DNA of 64,000 nt from Protopterus annectens (GCF_019279795.1 NC_056740.1:231968797-232032796); one strand, 5' to 3'; positions 1 through 12,099 are shown, counted from the first letter of the stretch. Numbers and translations: made by a program. The notes: generated by a model not told the origin, from the letters alone.

Positions 1-1707
1 GGAATGCATGGATCATGCTATCCCAAACAAAACCAAGACAGTCTGGTGGACCCCTGCCATAAATAAACTGTACAAGGAAGCTACTACATGATAGAGCAAA
101 ATCCCTAATAGCGAAGGCATCTCTGATCAGCACTAGCCAAAAATTACAATCCCTCATAAAATCCTCCAAGGCCAGCTTTGAGAGAAAAATTGCGACACCA
201 AAGACAATCATAAGGCTTTTTTCAGTTATGTTAGAAACTTGGGATGCAACTCCCAGACTTGTTCTGAGTTGATTCTAAACGACAAAAAATACACTGAACC
301 CACAGACATCGCCAATATCCTGGCAGACAGGTTCAGTGCGAAAAAGAGCAAATGAGGGCTGCCTCCCAAACATCTCAGATGCTCAGGTGAAGGCTGCCCT
401 CTCCAAAGCAAAAAACACTGCTTCCATGGGACCAGATGGCGTCCCAGGTTGCATCCTACATGAACTACAAGAGGAACTAATCCCTCAAATAAAACAGCTA
501 TACAATCTCAGCCTCACTACAGGATATGTGCCCACAGAATGGCCAGCAACAGTGGTCCCACTCCACAAAGGTGTAGCATCTACGGACCCTGGAAACTAAA
601 GCCTGACTAGCTTAGTTTGCAAGGCTATGGAGAGGATCATCATGGAGCTCATAAACAAAGACATTGGGGACCTACAGACACTAGATCCTACCCAGTTCGG
701 CTTTGTCAAGGGCAGATCCTGCCTTGAACCTGGTTGACTTCTTTGAAACAGTCCAAAGCCATAGATGAAGGAAAGGTAGTCCACACAGCCTATCTGGACC
801 TTGCAAAGGCATTTGACACAATACCCCACTCGGGCATCATAGATAAGCTATCCAGCTTAAATATAAACCCCTATGTCACAAGATGGGTAACTGGCTCAAA
901 GACAGAACCCACAGAGTGAGAGTTGCTGGAGCCATGTCAGACTCAAAACATGGCCACAAGTGGCGCCCGACAGGGTCCTGTCCTGGGAACACTCTTGTTC
1001 GGTCTGTACTTTTCCGAGGTACAGGCAAGAGGACTATGGCTCACCGCAAACTGGCCATAATCAACTCCAGGTGACACAAACATCCTTCAAAAGGTCTCAC
1101 AGAGACAGATAACTGGTGCCAGCCATGGTAAAGCTAAATGCCAAAAAATGTATAGTCATACCCTCTGGCAAAAACAATGTGCCCACAAATTACCACATAG
1201 GAGAAAACCCATTAAGTACAGAGAAAGTTATTAGGGACCTGGGGACCCGAGTTGATAGCAATCTCTCCTTTGAAAACCACATTGCCAAAGTGGTTAGAAA
1301 GACCTTCTACATAGCCCACCTCATCACGAAGGTTTTCACATCTAGATCAAGATACAATGCCCCTTTTGGGATGTACCTTACCCGACACCTGCAGCAATTA
1401 GCCCTAAAGTACCTCACCAAGAGGAACAAGGGTCTCAAACGGATGCCATATACTGCTCGGTTCAGAATTAATGGACATGCTCCACAGTAAATCTAAATCC
1501 CTTAGAGCCGAACTTGCTGGAGGTGAGGCAGAGCACCTCACTGAATCTCTTCAAGAAGAATCTCGACAAGTGGATGGGGATCTGTCACTATTAGACAGAG
1601 GCACAGTAAACTAAACCTTAAAGGGCACAGTATACTCAAATCAAGGGGTGAATCGGGCTTATAATTGCCCCAGGGCAGATAGCCTAGTATGAACTGAACC
1701 TATGAAC
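1..1707 (+). mobile_element. CR1-a: 5'-truncated CR1-type LINE, ORF2 remnant
   Basis: This is the plus-strand remains of a CR1 ORF2, entered at the endonuclease-RT linker and running to the 3' tail. Scattered frames give typical RT blocks: MGPDGVPGCILHELQEE (from 426), a YLDLAKAFDTIPHSGIIDKL block near 790-850, and the thumb region around 1,116-1,490 (KLNAKKCIVIPSGKN, GMYLTRHLQQL). Compared with the better copies at 18 and 46.8 kb it has many frameshifts and has lost the catalytic FADD block around 1,030-1,070, so it is dead. It ends in the family tail, two copies of the octamer AACCTATG at about 1,697-1,710, and then runs into a microsatellite. The 5' end lies outside the window or is truncated. 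Confidence 0.9.
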
Positions 1708-1967
<260 letters not shown>

Positions 1968-2082
1968 ATATATGGATCCCTATCAGATGATAGAAACTTC
2001 ATTTGACTGACACCATAAGACTGAAATTTAAAAATACTGAAAAATCACTTGACTGAAACCCATAATATTGAAACCTTACAAT

Positions 2083-2268
2083 GCTAAATTTCAACATACT
2101 GAATTGTAAAGTGGACAATATAAAACCAGAATAGGTATATGCCCTTTTACCCACTGTAGGGCAATCCTGGAGTTAGTATATATAGTTGGGGAGGTGTAGG
2201 GGGCATAGCCCCCCACCTATTCTGGTTTTATATTGTCTACTTTACAATTCAGTATGTTGAAATTTAGC
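2083..2268. mobile_element. Hairpin MITE-like element with 53-bp terminal inverted repeats
   Basis: Bases 2,083-2,135 and 2,216-2,268 are nearly perfect inverted copies (GCTAAATTTCAACATACTG at the left outer end, its complement at the right), separated by about 80 bp that contain a small GC-rich palindrome (GGGGGCATAGCCCCCC near 2,199). Size and structure fit a non-autonomous DNA transposon or foldback element. No clear target duplication and no transposase are visible, so the superfamily is open. Confidence 0.75.
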
Positions 2269-2329
2269 AGCACAACATGTCAATCACCAGACAATAGAAT
2301 ATAAATAAATAAATAACTAGTGGTGCCCC

Positions 2330-3077
2330 ACTTCTTACCAGCCTTCAGTCTTCTCTAAAAACAAAGTTATCCTCCAGTTATAACAAAATTTCTAAGTTTG
2401 CTACCAGCTATTAATCCTCCTCTCACCACTGCAATGCCCTTTACAAACTAAATTGGCTCGAACTTCCCAACCATCTTACCTATATTCAACTTACTCATGC
2501 CCATAAACTCATCTTTAATCCCTCCATCTGCCCCTCCCTTGCCTCCTCCTTCAAAATGCACCTACCGAACAGACTTCTAAGATCCAGTAAGCAGAATTTA
2601 CTTGAACTGTACAAGCCTGCTCATCCTCCAGGCAAACACCTACTATCCTTTTCCCTCGCTCACCTCTGGAAATCCCTGCCACCTCTTATTCGTACTACAG
2701 ACAACCACTCTACCTTTACGACCCTGCTTCATTCCCATCTCAAAACCCTCTGGGAATGTTCCTGCTCTCATCCCACATGACTCACCTCTTTTTTCCCCAT
2801 TTCTCACACTCCTTTACTTCTCTCTTCCCTTCATCATACTGAGCTTCTCTGACTACGACCACCTTCATTTTTCTCATTTACTCCTACTCTTGCTCTGCTT
2901 TTTTCTTATTATCCCACCCTTGTTATATCCAACAATTAACACCTCTTATCCCCCTATTCTACTTTAACTTTGCTAAGATTTCATGCAAAACTGTAATGCC
3001 AACCCTGTCTTATTTCACATTCTAACAAATCTAACAGGAATATGCACCAATGGATTTTTCTTATTTTAATTGACCTA

Positions 3078-3146
<69 letters not shown>

Positions 3147-3376
3147 TTTTACCTTTTACTTTTTTTAACTGAATTTTCACTGCAATCATTGATTTTTTAT
3201 CATGTTATGTAATACCATTGTTCTTCCATAGTATTACATAAATGTAAATGCATTGTCTTCATATTATATTGTTGTTCATGGAGCTTTTCTCCTCGGAACT
3301 CCATTGAAAAAAGGCTCTTCTTGGCCCAATGGACTATCCTGGTAAACAAACTGTAAAATAAAATAAAATAAAACTA
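2330..3376 (+). mobile_element. Decayed LINE 3' end (CR1/L2-group RT C-terminus plus 3' UTR)
   Basis: A short open frame at 2,556-2,780 and sequence just upstream translate to the C-terminal tail typical of CR1/L2/Rex1-group reverse transcriptases: a Leu-Pro-rich stretch, FKMHLPNRLLRSSKQNL, then a LAHLWKSLPPLIRTT block equivalent to the usual 'lWNsLP..iR' motif, then LLHSHLKT. A TG microsatellite interrupts the 3' UTR. The element appears to end in an (AATAA)n-type tail at about 3,352-3,374. It belongs to a different family from the CR1 copies elsewhere in the window because the 3' end lacks the AACCTATG repeats. Family assignment is inference from motifs only. Confidence 0.6.
3081..3144. repeat. 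(TG)n microsatellite
   Basis: This is an uninterrupted GT/TG tract of about 64 bp inside the LINE 3' UTR. Confidence 0.98.
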
Positions 3377-3477
3377 TATATAACATTTTTTTCACAGGGG
3401 AGCAAGTTTTCCTTCACCCCACATATGGGGGCTGCATCCCAACACCATCTGCTAATTACATTTACCAATTCTGAGAT

Positions 3478-4330
3478 AGTACAGAGTTCATAGTAAGTAC
3501 TAGGCTAGCTGTCCTTGTGAGCATTTTAGGCCTAGCCAACTTCCCTTTCTGTACTCAAATTAATCTATCCCATTTGAATAGAGATTGGCCTTACCCATCC
3601 CATGGTTAATAATTATATATTACCCCCAATGAAAATAACTGAGATCATACCATAGATAATTTGAAGGGACCCATGCATGGGATAAAGCATTTAGTAGCCA
3701 TCTCAGTCCATTAGTAGTACAGGGGAAGTTCTGGAGTACATTTTCTGTTTCCCATCCATACACAGAGCTTGAATATGGACAGGGATGAACTTTGTTTTAT
3801 GTGGATGAAGAGTATGTTCCAGAGCAGGGGTATCCTCTCTGAGATATACCTGTTCCTTCAAACTGTCTTGTTAATGTTGCAGAAGAGGTTTAGATCCCTA
3901 GACCGAGTATTTCTGATACCATTTGACTTGCTGATGTGCAGTAAATCCAATAGTATTGGGTCAGAGGATGCCTTCCCTGCCAGACACAGGTCACCTCTTA
4001 CTAGTCCGTAGGATTCCAAGTTTAGCGACAGGACTTTCTGTCGGCCCATGTAGGAGATATTGTTTAAGCCTTTTATCCTTTTAGTAAGGTATATCTGTGG
4101 GTGTTCCAGTTGTTGCATGGGTCTGGAACGTCACATACTATAGGAGGCATTACATTCAATGACTGGCCTAATGAAGGCTGAGCAAAGAGGGGCAATGACA
4201 TCGCTAGATCGAGCCATAATCCCTTTGTTTATAAACTTGCAATATAGAATGACTTTCTTTTATCACACTCCTGTAGGAAAATACAAATTCCCCAGTTCTG
4301 ACTGTACCATGATCTTGCACAGTCTGCATA
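3478..4330 (-). mobile_element. CR1-b: old, diverged CR1 3' fragment
   Basis: Read on the minus strand this is the C-terminal part of CR1 ORF2. The frame at 3,858-4,118 gives MQQLEHPQIYLTKRIKGL and LVRGDLCLAGKASSDPILLD, aligning with LQQLERPQKYLTKRIKGL and LLRGDLCLTYKAMSNPELMD of the younger copies. The 3' UTR (TAGTACTTACTATGAACTCTG on the minus strand near 3,484-3,504, with AGGCCTAAAATGC nearby) also matches the family. It is clearly more diverged than the other copies, with several indels and a lost octamer tail, so it is an older insertion. The 5' side runs into the TG repeat at 4,384. Confidence 0.8.
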
Positions 4331-4382
4331 CGTATGTTGACATATGTTTGCATATCTGTCAGGGCATGAATAAGGCAGTGTG

Positions 4383-4537
<155 letters not shown>

Positions 4538-4624
4538 TGGATTGTGCATGCAAGTGTATGGTTGATTGCTTTAGTGTGTGAGATTGAGTGCGGCAGGAAA
4601 TGTTTGTTGGTGAGTGGATGTGGA

Positions 4625-4627
<3 letters not shown>

Positions 4628-4669
<42 letters not shown>
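4628..4669. repeat. (TG)n microsatellite
   Basis: This is a second TG tract of about 42 bp, separated from the longer array by about 95 bp of TG-rich degenerate sequence. Confidence 0.97.
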
Positions 4670-4670
<1 letters not shown>

Positions 4671-4699
4671 GGGCAATGTTTGAATGCATGTGAATGGTC

Positions 4700-6640
4700 C
4701 TTCTCATTGCATCCATACCTGTCTCTTAATCACATTTTTTTTGCTGTTGTGTTATTTGGCCAACCTATGTCAGGCAGTTAGAGTGAATGGTAAGCAGTTC
4801 TTTGAATCCTCTGGATACTGTTTTTCTATGTTCTGTGCTATTGCATACGTGTTCATATTACAAGAAATGCGACTTTAATCATATGATACTTTTGAGCTGG
4901 GATATTAGGGTAGTAAAAAGCACACAACAGCAGAAACTAAATGAAAGTGCCTTTTGTGAGAATGTCAAAGTGAGGGATCTGTATCTAGAAAGAGACAATT
5001 ACCTCTCATGGAAGAAGAGCTTTACCAGGAGTCAGAACTTCTGGTAGATGCCAGCTGGTGGATTTACTGTGTGAGAGAAGACTGATGAGTAACAGAAAGA
5101 CCCAAGTGAATAAATGCTTGGCTTGACTAAGGACTGTTTCAGTGCTCCGCTGAAGATGGAAAACTAAATGACTTGTAAGTATTTATGTTTCTTGATAACA
5201 AGTGAGGGTTTGCTTTTATTTTACCTGCTTATCATTGTAAATAAAGTATAGCGAACTTAAGAAATCTGACTCAAGTGTCTTGCCCACTACAGTAATGTTT
5301 TTGTCAGGTTGTCAGAGTTTGGTCATCCCATTAAACTGCAATATATTTTTCTTCTTTGCAACCTGCAGTACACCAACACTTGCTTCTCCAACTGAAAAGA
5401 GGAAGACAGGGAGGAAGAGAGAGATAGGTAGAGAGAGACTTGTTTTCCTTTTTCAGGAGACATAGCCCTGTATTGCAATAACTGTCATCTTCTGGTTTGT
5501 CTAAAATAGAAAAGTTTGTGAATATTACAGAAACTGTACTACAGATCACCATGATAATGGATAGATCTGTGATGGCTTTTCAAGGGTAGAGTACGTAATT
5601 GAGAGACAATTAACTAGTCTACAAAAAAATGCAATCAATAAACTGGTTATATTAAAGGAAAGACTGATACCTAGTTAATGAAGCCTTGATGAGAACTGAA
5701 TAAATTCAGCTTGTGCCCAGAACATTGAAGATACTTACAAACAACTATAATGTCAGTGAGTGAAGTAATACGTTTACTTTTGGAAAGAAGATGCACATTG
5801 CAAAATATTGTTTAACTGTTAATGTTGCACCTACCAAAGTTATAATTTTAACCAAGCCATTAGTATTGAAAATGTATCTGTTGTGCCTAACAGAAATGTG
5901 ATTTTTAGCCAAGCTGTTGCCAATGAAAATGTGAATGTTCTGCATTGTAGAAACATATTTCTTAAGCAATGTGTAGAAAATGAACCTGTACCACAAGAGT
6001 TAGCCTATTACCTCTATGCCAAAACTAATTTAACCAGATGAAAATTATTGGTGGTTGGGAAGGAAATTAAGGGCTTACTAGAGTCTATGAACATGGTCAC
6101 AATTATTATTGAACTTTATGTTTGCAAGCATAAAACATATGACAAGAGAACGGTGTAAGTAATATGTGTTCAAGGAGATAAAAAACTGTATCCTATAATC
6201 TGTAGAAATCTGTAGAAATTCAGACACTTTTTTAATAAAATACTTCATCCTGTAGCTTTCACTTCTAATCTAACACGCAATATTGTACTAAGTCAGAATT
6301 TTCCCTAGTTCATGCAATTTGGGAATTGTATGTGATGGAGCAGTAGAAGCAACCTGATACAGTAATAAGGGGACGCAGTTCTAAGTATACTCCCAGTAAT
6401 AATGCAGAAGTGCATTCACTGCCTGTCACAGTGAATACATAGGTCTGAATATATTTCTAAAAATGATGGGGGAGGTCAACAGCCTGACACTTTGTTAAAA
6501 ATACACCACTCATCTTATAAATTTAAATATATATGTTTAAAACTTTCACAAGGAAAAAAAAAACAACAGATGTTACTTTAGGGGGTTAACAGCGCAATTT
6601 AATTAAAGTATGGAAGTGCCAGAGAAGGCCATACAACAAG
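4700..6640. other. Unassigned AT-rich sequence
   Basis: No coding region can be supported on either strand; the longest frames are under 90 codons and show no family resemblance. AATAAA at about 5,240 is followed within about 40 bp by CTTGCCCACTACAGT, which could be the end of a decayed LTR of the gypsy remnant downstream, but no partner LTR was found. Confidence 0.5.
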
Positions 6641-6859
6641 ATGGTAAAAACTCGGATCAGTCACTTCCTTACCTTCTGTATGCTGTAAAGGAGGTATTCT
6701 AAGCTTAACAGGATTACCAAATTTTAGTTATTTATAGGGCAGATATTTGTAAGGCTTGCTGGATGCAGCTACAAAGACTTAGAAATAAGCAAAAATTAAA
6801 AGCATAATAGCACCCTAGAAAAGCATGCAAGATAGGATAAAAATTGCTATGTCAATAGT

Positions 6860-7690
6860 GAGGGAACATATGCAAAGGGCACAAGAAGTGAAACAGTGTG
6901 TATAATAAGAGTGCCAGACTCACAGAGTTTAAAACAGGGGACAAACTGTTAGTGTTAGTTGCCTGTGATGAGGGTAAATTCCTACTAAGATGGCAAGGAC
7001 CAATGAGGTGACAATGAAAATGAAGTACACTACAAAATAAGACAGACTGGGAAGGAAAGACCCCCAGCAAATGCATTACATAAACATGTTAAAACCTAGA
7101 GGGAAGCTGAAGTTTCTGTAAGGAAGATGATAAAGAATAGTATGGTACTAGGGAATACTGTCTGTCATATTTATATAGACAAAACTTTGTCTAACATTCC
7201 AAAACAAGAAGTAAATGAATTCTTGCTGAGAAGTAGAGATTTATTTCAGAGATACATGGTAGAACAAATCCAATTCAACATAGTATTGAGCATGTATGAG
7301 AAAGTACTCCTAAAACAACATAAGGTACCTGAATCTAAAAAAAAAGCAGTAAATGTGGACATATTTAATCAGGGAGTTACTCAGCAGCCCAATGTGAATA
7401 GAACAATGTGATTTTCTTGGTTCTCTAAACCAGCATTTTGTAATTATGTCTGGAAACGGAATGCTATATCTAAGTTTGATACGTGCCTTGAATGGATGAG
7501 TGAATGCAGAGACTAAGCAAAACAAGGTTTTTGAATACCCCATATTTGACAAAGGGATACAGGCAGATCCCCCTTTATCCCTGAAGCCAAGAAAAGAGAG
7601 CATTGTCTAGCGCTGAAGATTTTTCTTTATGCTAATTTATATTTTAGACCTTTCAAAAGCTCTATGCAGATCAAGTGGCAGAACTCTATA
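6860..7690 (+). pseudogene. Ty3/gypsy pol remnant: integrase C-terminus followed by RT N-terminus
   Basis: Plus-strand translation near 6,905-7,005 gives SARLTEFKTGDKLLVLV and KFLLRWQGPM, matching the 'aRLREFkPGDkVLVLvP..kFLaRWQGPy' module at the end of gypsy integrases. About 170 bp later the open frame 7,127-7,411 gives IPKQEVNEFLLRSRDLFQRYM and VLLKQHKVPESKKKAVNVDI, the usual linker just before RT ('RdvFs..PGrT', 'PYRVPEA'). RT blocks follow in broken frames (RNAISKFDTCLEWM near 7,457; YLTKGYRQIPL near 7,541). Integrase lying before RT is the order of Gmr1-like gypsy elements. Several stops and frameshifts show it is dead; no LTRs were found. Confidence 0.65.
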
Positions 7691-8320
7691 AATAATAAGT
7701 TCATCTATATAATCTTCTGAAGTCATTGTAAAACCTTATGGACCCATCAGACCTAGAAGCCTGTACAATGGAGCTAACAGACTCACTTTGGGATTCTTTT
7801 ATGATCTCAAGTTTGAACATTTTCTTTGGATTCCCTTTATTTGTTCCATGAACCAGACTGTTGAAACCCGTATGGTCTAGACTGTATGGCTGACAATTTA
7901 ATTCATTGAACCATCTTAGTAAGATTGCTGTAAAGTGGAGGTTGGGGAATTTGTCCTTTTCTCTACTGTAGTGGAATCTCGGAGTTGGTATATGTAATTT
8001 GCAAGAGCACTTACCCCCTGCAAAAACATTGTTTGTGTTGTTTGCAGGTGTTGTTTGGCTTCTTTTAGTTGTTTGACAAACAAACTGGTTTGTTGATCAC
8101 ATGAACTAGATTCCATTTTCTTTTACATTTTTCTTAACTCCTTGACATTGGGATTCTTGTATTCAGTACAATTTCAGCTTTACTTTCTCACCAGGCACAG
8201 ATTACATGTTGTACTGGACTGAACTGGTTTTGCCAGGCTTTGTAAATATGCCTTTATTTTAAAGTACAAATTCCCTTACTTCTTCTTTCTGAAACATTGA
8301 TAATGTCCTATTTGAATTTA
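7507..8320 (+). repeat. Tandem duplication, unit 1 (contains gypsy RT remnant)
   Basis: This unit begins AGACTAAGCAAAACAAGG and is followed head-to-tail by a second copy from 8,321. Shared landmarks include CATATTTGACAAAGGGATAC, CCTGCAAAAACATTGTTTG and GGTTTTGCCAGGCTTTG. The first part encodes the gypsy 'TKGY.QIPL' RT block. The two units differ by many substitutions and indels, so the duplication is old. Confidence 0.85.
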
Positions 8321-9245
8321 GAGACTAAGCAAAACAAGGTTTATGAATTCCCCATATTTGACAAAGGGATACTGGCAGATCTCCCTTATCCCTGAAGCCA
8401 AGAAAAGAGAGTATTGTCTACCTTTGGAGATTTCTCTTTATGCTACGTATTTTATACTTTAGACCTTTCAAAAGCTTATGCAGACCAAGAGGTAGAACTC
8501 TATAAACGAAAAATTCATCTAGTGTGAAAATGCTGTTTTTCTTAACTACTGTGGTAGAGGAATTTGCTATAATAGCCTACAGTAATGTTAAAAGTGGGCA
8601 TAAACCTATTCCTGTCCAGCTTTTCAGTTTCCTATTCAAGGCATGGGAGATGAGTAACATTTAGATATGCTATATAATCTTCTGAAGTCATTGTAAAATA
8701 TTATGGACCCATCAGGCTTGGAAGCCTGTACAGACTCAATCTGGGATTATTTTATGACCTCAAGTTTGAACATTTTCTTTGGATTCCCTTTATTTGACCT
8801 GTGGACCAGACTGTTAAAACCAGTATGGTCGAGACCATATGGTTGACAATTTAGTTAATCAAACCATCTGAGTAAGATTGCTGTGAAATTGGCATATGTA
8901 ATTAACAGGACCACTTACCCCCTGCAAAAACATTGTTTGTGTTGTTTGCAGGTGTTGTTCGTCTTCTTTTAGTTGTTTGACAAACTACAGTAAATTGTTA
9001 ACTTATGTTCTCAACTATATGGCTTTCGACAATCTGGTTTGTTGATCACATGAACTAGATTCCATTTTCTTTTACATTTTTCTTAACTCCTTGACATTGA
9101 GATTCTGGTATTCAGTACAATTTCAACTTTACTTTCTCATCTGGCATAGATTACTTGTTGTACTGGACTGAACTGGTTTTGCCAGGCTTTGAAAATATGT
9201 CTTTATTTCAAAGTACAAATTCATTTACTTCTTCTTCCTGACTTC
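8321..9245 (+). repeat. Tandem duplication, unit 2
   Basis: This is a diverged second copy of the preceding unit. Relative to unit 1 it carries about 150 extra bases at about 8,520-8,665 and about 50 extra bases near 8,985-9,035, which explains its greater length. No intact reading frame remains. Confidence 0.85.
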
Positions 9246-9769
9246 AGCACATGCTCTGGTGGTCTTACCTTCCCATGCAAATATATTCAGTACAGATTTC
9301 AGTTCCTGTCTGAGGTTACAAAACATTTATATGGTATAACTGTTGTGGGTCCCTTGTTCATGTTTATCTCACCCGCTAATTTACTTTACTTATTTTGTTT
9401 CTATAATTTTAAAAGGTCTTTGCCATTTTACAAGGAACATATTTTCAGCAGTGGGTGCTAACAGTGGCAGCTCATCCTATTGGACTGCAACTACCACCCG
9501 ACTCAAAACCAAAACCCAAAGTAAAAATAATAAAAATCACGCATGAGTGAGTAGAAATTCGAATTCGGACTGCTCTTTCACCAGTCCGGGTTCAGAAGAA
9601 GGCAGCAGTCTTACAGATGTCCCAGAAGTCTATGCAGTTACTGGAAGGTCTGCAGTCTGTACTTGGCATTCTGGAACACACGCATGCATGCTCGGCTGGA
9701 AACAAAACTTAGCTGCTGAAGAGAAACAAGTTAAGGGATGCTTACTGCATGAGGAGTTATGGCTGGCTG
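9246..9769. other. Unassigned
   Basis: No recognisable gene or repeat. Short open frames exist (for example 9,547-9,780), but they run into the TG minisatellite and have no family resemblance. Confidence 0.5.
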
Positions 9770-9783
9770 CAAGTATTTGCAGC

Positions 9784-9837
<54 letters not shown>

Positions 9838-9906
9838 CAGATATTTGCTGCAGGACATGTGTGTGCAAGTATTTGCAGCAGGTGTGTGTGTGCAGGCATT
9901 TACATC

Positions 9907-9944
<38 letters not shown>

Positions 9945-10024
9945 TGTGTGTGTGCGCGCAGGCATTTGCAGCAGGGTGTGTGTGTAGGTATTTGCAGCAG
10001 GGTGTGTGTGCAGGTATTTGCAGC

Positions 10025-10086
<62 letters not shown>
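9770..10086. repeat. Minisatellite of TATTTGCAGCAGGG plus (TG)n units
   Basis: About seven units alternate a 14-20 bp unique core (GCAGGTATTTGCAGCAGGG and variants at about 9,772, 9,836, 9,868, 9,893, 9,959, 9,987 and 10,011) with TG tracts of different lengths, ending in a TG tract of about 60 bp (10,026-10,085). Core and tract expanded together, unlike a plain microsatellite. Confidence 0.93.
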
Positions 10087-10090
<4 letters not shown>

Positions 10091-10164
10091 GCCCCAGTTA
10101 ATTATACCTTGGATACAGGCAGCAAGAACCTGAATTCCCCACCCATCACCACTTGTGAAAAGCA

Positions 10165-10405
10165 TTCAGATTTTTGCATCATAGTTTTGTTCTGTTCCTC
10201 ATAAAATCTGTGGTTTTCTGGATATTCAGACATTTGAATTTCAGACTTCGTATTCTTCAGAAAGTACATGGCAACACAAAACATTTTATTCTAACAATTT
10301 CCAAGTTTATAAGATCAATAGTTGAAATTTGTCCCTATGTTTGGGGCTGTATTCCCCCATTATTGGCTTTGTCCAGGTGTTTTGTGCTAAGAGGTTGAGA
10401 GCTAT
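10165..10405 (+). repeat. Dispersed repeat family, copy 1 (body)
   Basis: The segment runs from TTTTGTTCTGTTCCTCATAA through TTTCAGACTTCGTATTCTTC to GTGCTAAGAGGTTGAGAGC. Diverged copies in the same orientation lie at 12,100-12,375 and 12,640-12,955. It has no coding capacity. It abuts the tRNA-like head units downstream, so it may be the body of the same SINE-type element. Confidence 0.65.
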
Positions 10406-11010
10406 GATGAGAACTGACTTCACTTAATGATAGCCATTCAAGTTTCAAACTTCCAGTTGTTCAAGAAACATCTGATTTGGCATAGTAGTATGTTGCTCTG
10501 ACTGTATTACACAGGGTCCTAGGTTCAAGCCTTGGCAACGAAATGCATGGTGGTAGCACAGAATTGTATTCTAGAAACTTTCCAAGTTTTTTTGTGCTAA
10601 GAGGTTGAGAGCTATGGTGAGAACTGAATTCAATGAATATGTTTGGGGGCTGTATCCCCCCATTATTGGCTTTGTCTAGGTGTTTTGTGCTAAGAGGTTG
10701 ATAGCTATGGTGAGAACTGAATTCAGTAAACGATAGCCATTTAAGTTTCAGTCTAGCCGTTCAAGAAACAGCTGATTTGGCATAGTGGTATGTTGCTCTG
10801 ACTGTAGTGTACAGGGTCCTGGTTCCAAGACTTGGCAGCAAAATGCATGGTGGTAGCACAGGATTTTATTCTAGCAACTTTCCAAGATTATACAAGCAAT
10901 GTTTAAAATGTGTCCCTGGTTTCTGTGCTTTTGTCCCCTCCTCCAATAAATTTTGTCTTTTTCCAGATTTCTTGTGCTCATGTGCTCCAAAGTTGAGAGA
11001 TACAGTTGAG
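10338..11010 (+). repeat. Tandem pair of SINE-like units with tRNA-like promoter boxes
   Basis: Two units of about 310 bp repeat head-to-tail (landmarks TTTGGGGCTGTATTCCCCC at 10,341 and its GGGGGCTGTATCCCCCC variant at 10,644; CAGGGTCCTAGGTTCAAGCC at 10,512 and its counterpart at 10,813). Each contains TGGCATAGTAGT or TGGCATAGTGGT, an A-box match, and about 35-40 bp later GGTTCAAGCC or GGTTCCAAGAC, a B-box match. That spacing is typical of RNA polymerase III promoters of tRNA-derived SINEs. A cloverleaf was not found, so this is not a functional tRNA gene. Confidence 0.6.
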
Positions 11011-11084
11011 TGTTGAGTGGATTTTACAAGGAGCTAAGAGCTTCAGGGGAAAATAAGTTTAGTTCTGCTTATGCTGAATCAGCT

Positions 11085-11170
11085 TATATTGTTAATAGCA
11101 CAGCAGGTAGTGTACTTGCTTTCAATATGGAGGGCTGTGGATTTTACTCCCACAGTATGTAGATGCATTG
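11085..11170 (+). repeat. Possible tRNA-derived SINE head
   Basis: TAGCACAGCAGG at about 11,095 fits the pol III A-box consensus, and GGATTTTACTCCCAC about 40 bp downstream is a weak B box. Isolated fragment, low confidence. Confidence 0.3.
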
Positions 11171-12099
11171 CTGATACTGTACTGTGTTGTACTTTTAAAG
11201 AGGGTAGATGCTGCAGTCCTGAGAATGTCCTCTTTGGCAGAGATACCTAGTAACTATGAACATGTTATCAGTTTGCCATCCATTCCCGATTGCAATATTA
11301 CTAGCTTATCATATAACAGGCACTTTATTTGTAGATGAAACAATGAAATATAAAGTTGTTTGCTAGCAGCAACCTCTTCATTAGTTACAGATCTCTTTAA
11401 TGTGGAATTATTTAGATGACTTTTACTTCTGTAGAGATTGTGCATATTTACTGATACTGGTGGACTGTAAAAGTTTGAGTAGACTTTTATGATGGAAATG
11501 TTCTGAATTTGGCAGTTTTGCCATTATTAGTGCATGCATTTGTTTCATTGTTTACTTTACTGAAAAAATGTTCAAAACAGTAAATTTAAAATGCCCTCTA
11601 ACAACTGTACTGTATTATACAAGGAATATAATTTAATACAATCTGGAAGGTGTATCAAAGAAAACATGTATGTTTCATGTGCAAGGGGCTTATGATTTGA
11701 AAACAGCCCAAAGTTAATCTTTATCTGCCACTGGACAGATGTACTTTCTTTGACTGTGATTTGCAATGCTGTTTCAATGAATGTGAGTTGCAAGGGCAGA
11801 GAAGTTTTAATGCTAAGTTTATTTGCATTGTGAGACTGCATTGCTTTGTTTAGCAGATGTCTATTAGTGTTTGTGCTGTAAAATGTAAAATAAAACTTTT
11901 AAATGAAATTAAAATCATTGTAGAAGTAAAGCAGTATGCACATTACAGTGTTTATGGTAAATGGTGTGGAATAGTCAAGTAATAGGACATTGGAATGGCT
12001 GCAGGGAGGAGGCCCCATTTGACCATGATTTTATGATGGAGGAATGGCAGCAAACTCAAAGACAGCCCCAGCTGAACTATAACTCTCAACTGTCCAGAT
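11171..12099. other. Unassigned
   Basis: AT-rich unique-looking sequence; nothing recognised on either strand. Confidence 0.5.

Noticed and set aside
2602..2967. Hydrophobic 121-codon frame
   Set aside because: Overlaps the LINE C-terminal frame in another phase; the hydrophobicity reflects T/C-rich sequence.
9547..10165. Cys/Val-rich frames with repeated FAAG units that look like a repeat protein
   Set aside because: Produced by the minisatellite core plus TG arms; similar frames exist in several phases and on the other strand.
10480..10530. tRNA gene
   Set aside because: A and B boxes are present but no acceptor or anticodon stems can be drawn; it repeats with a SINE-like body, so treated as a SINE head.
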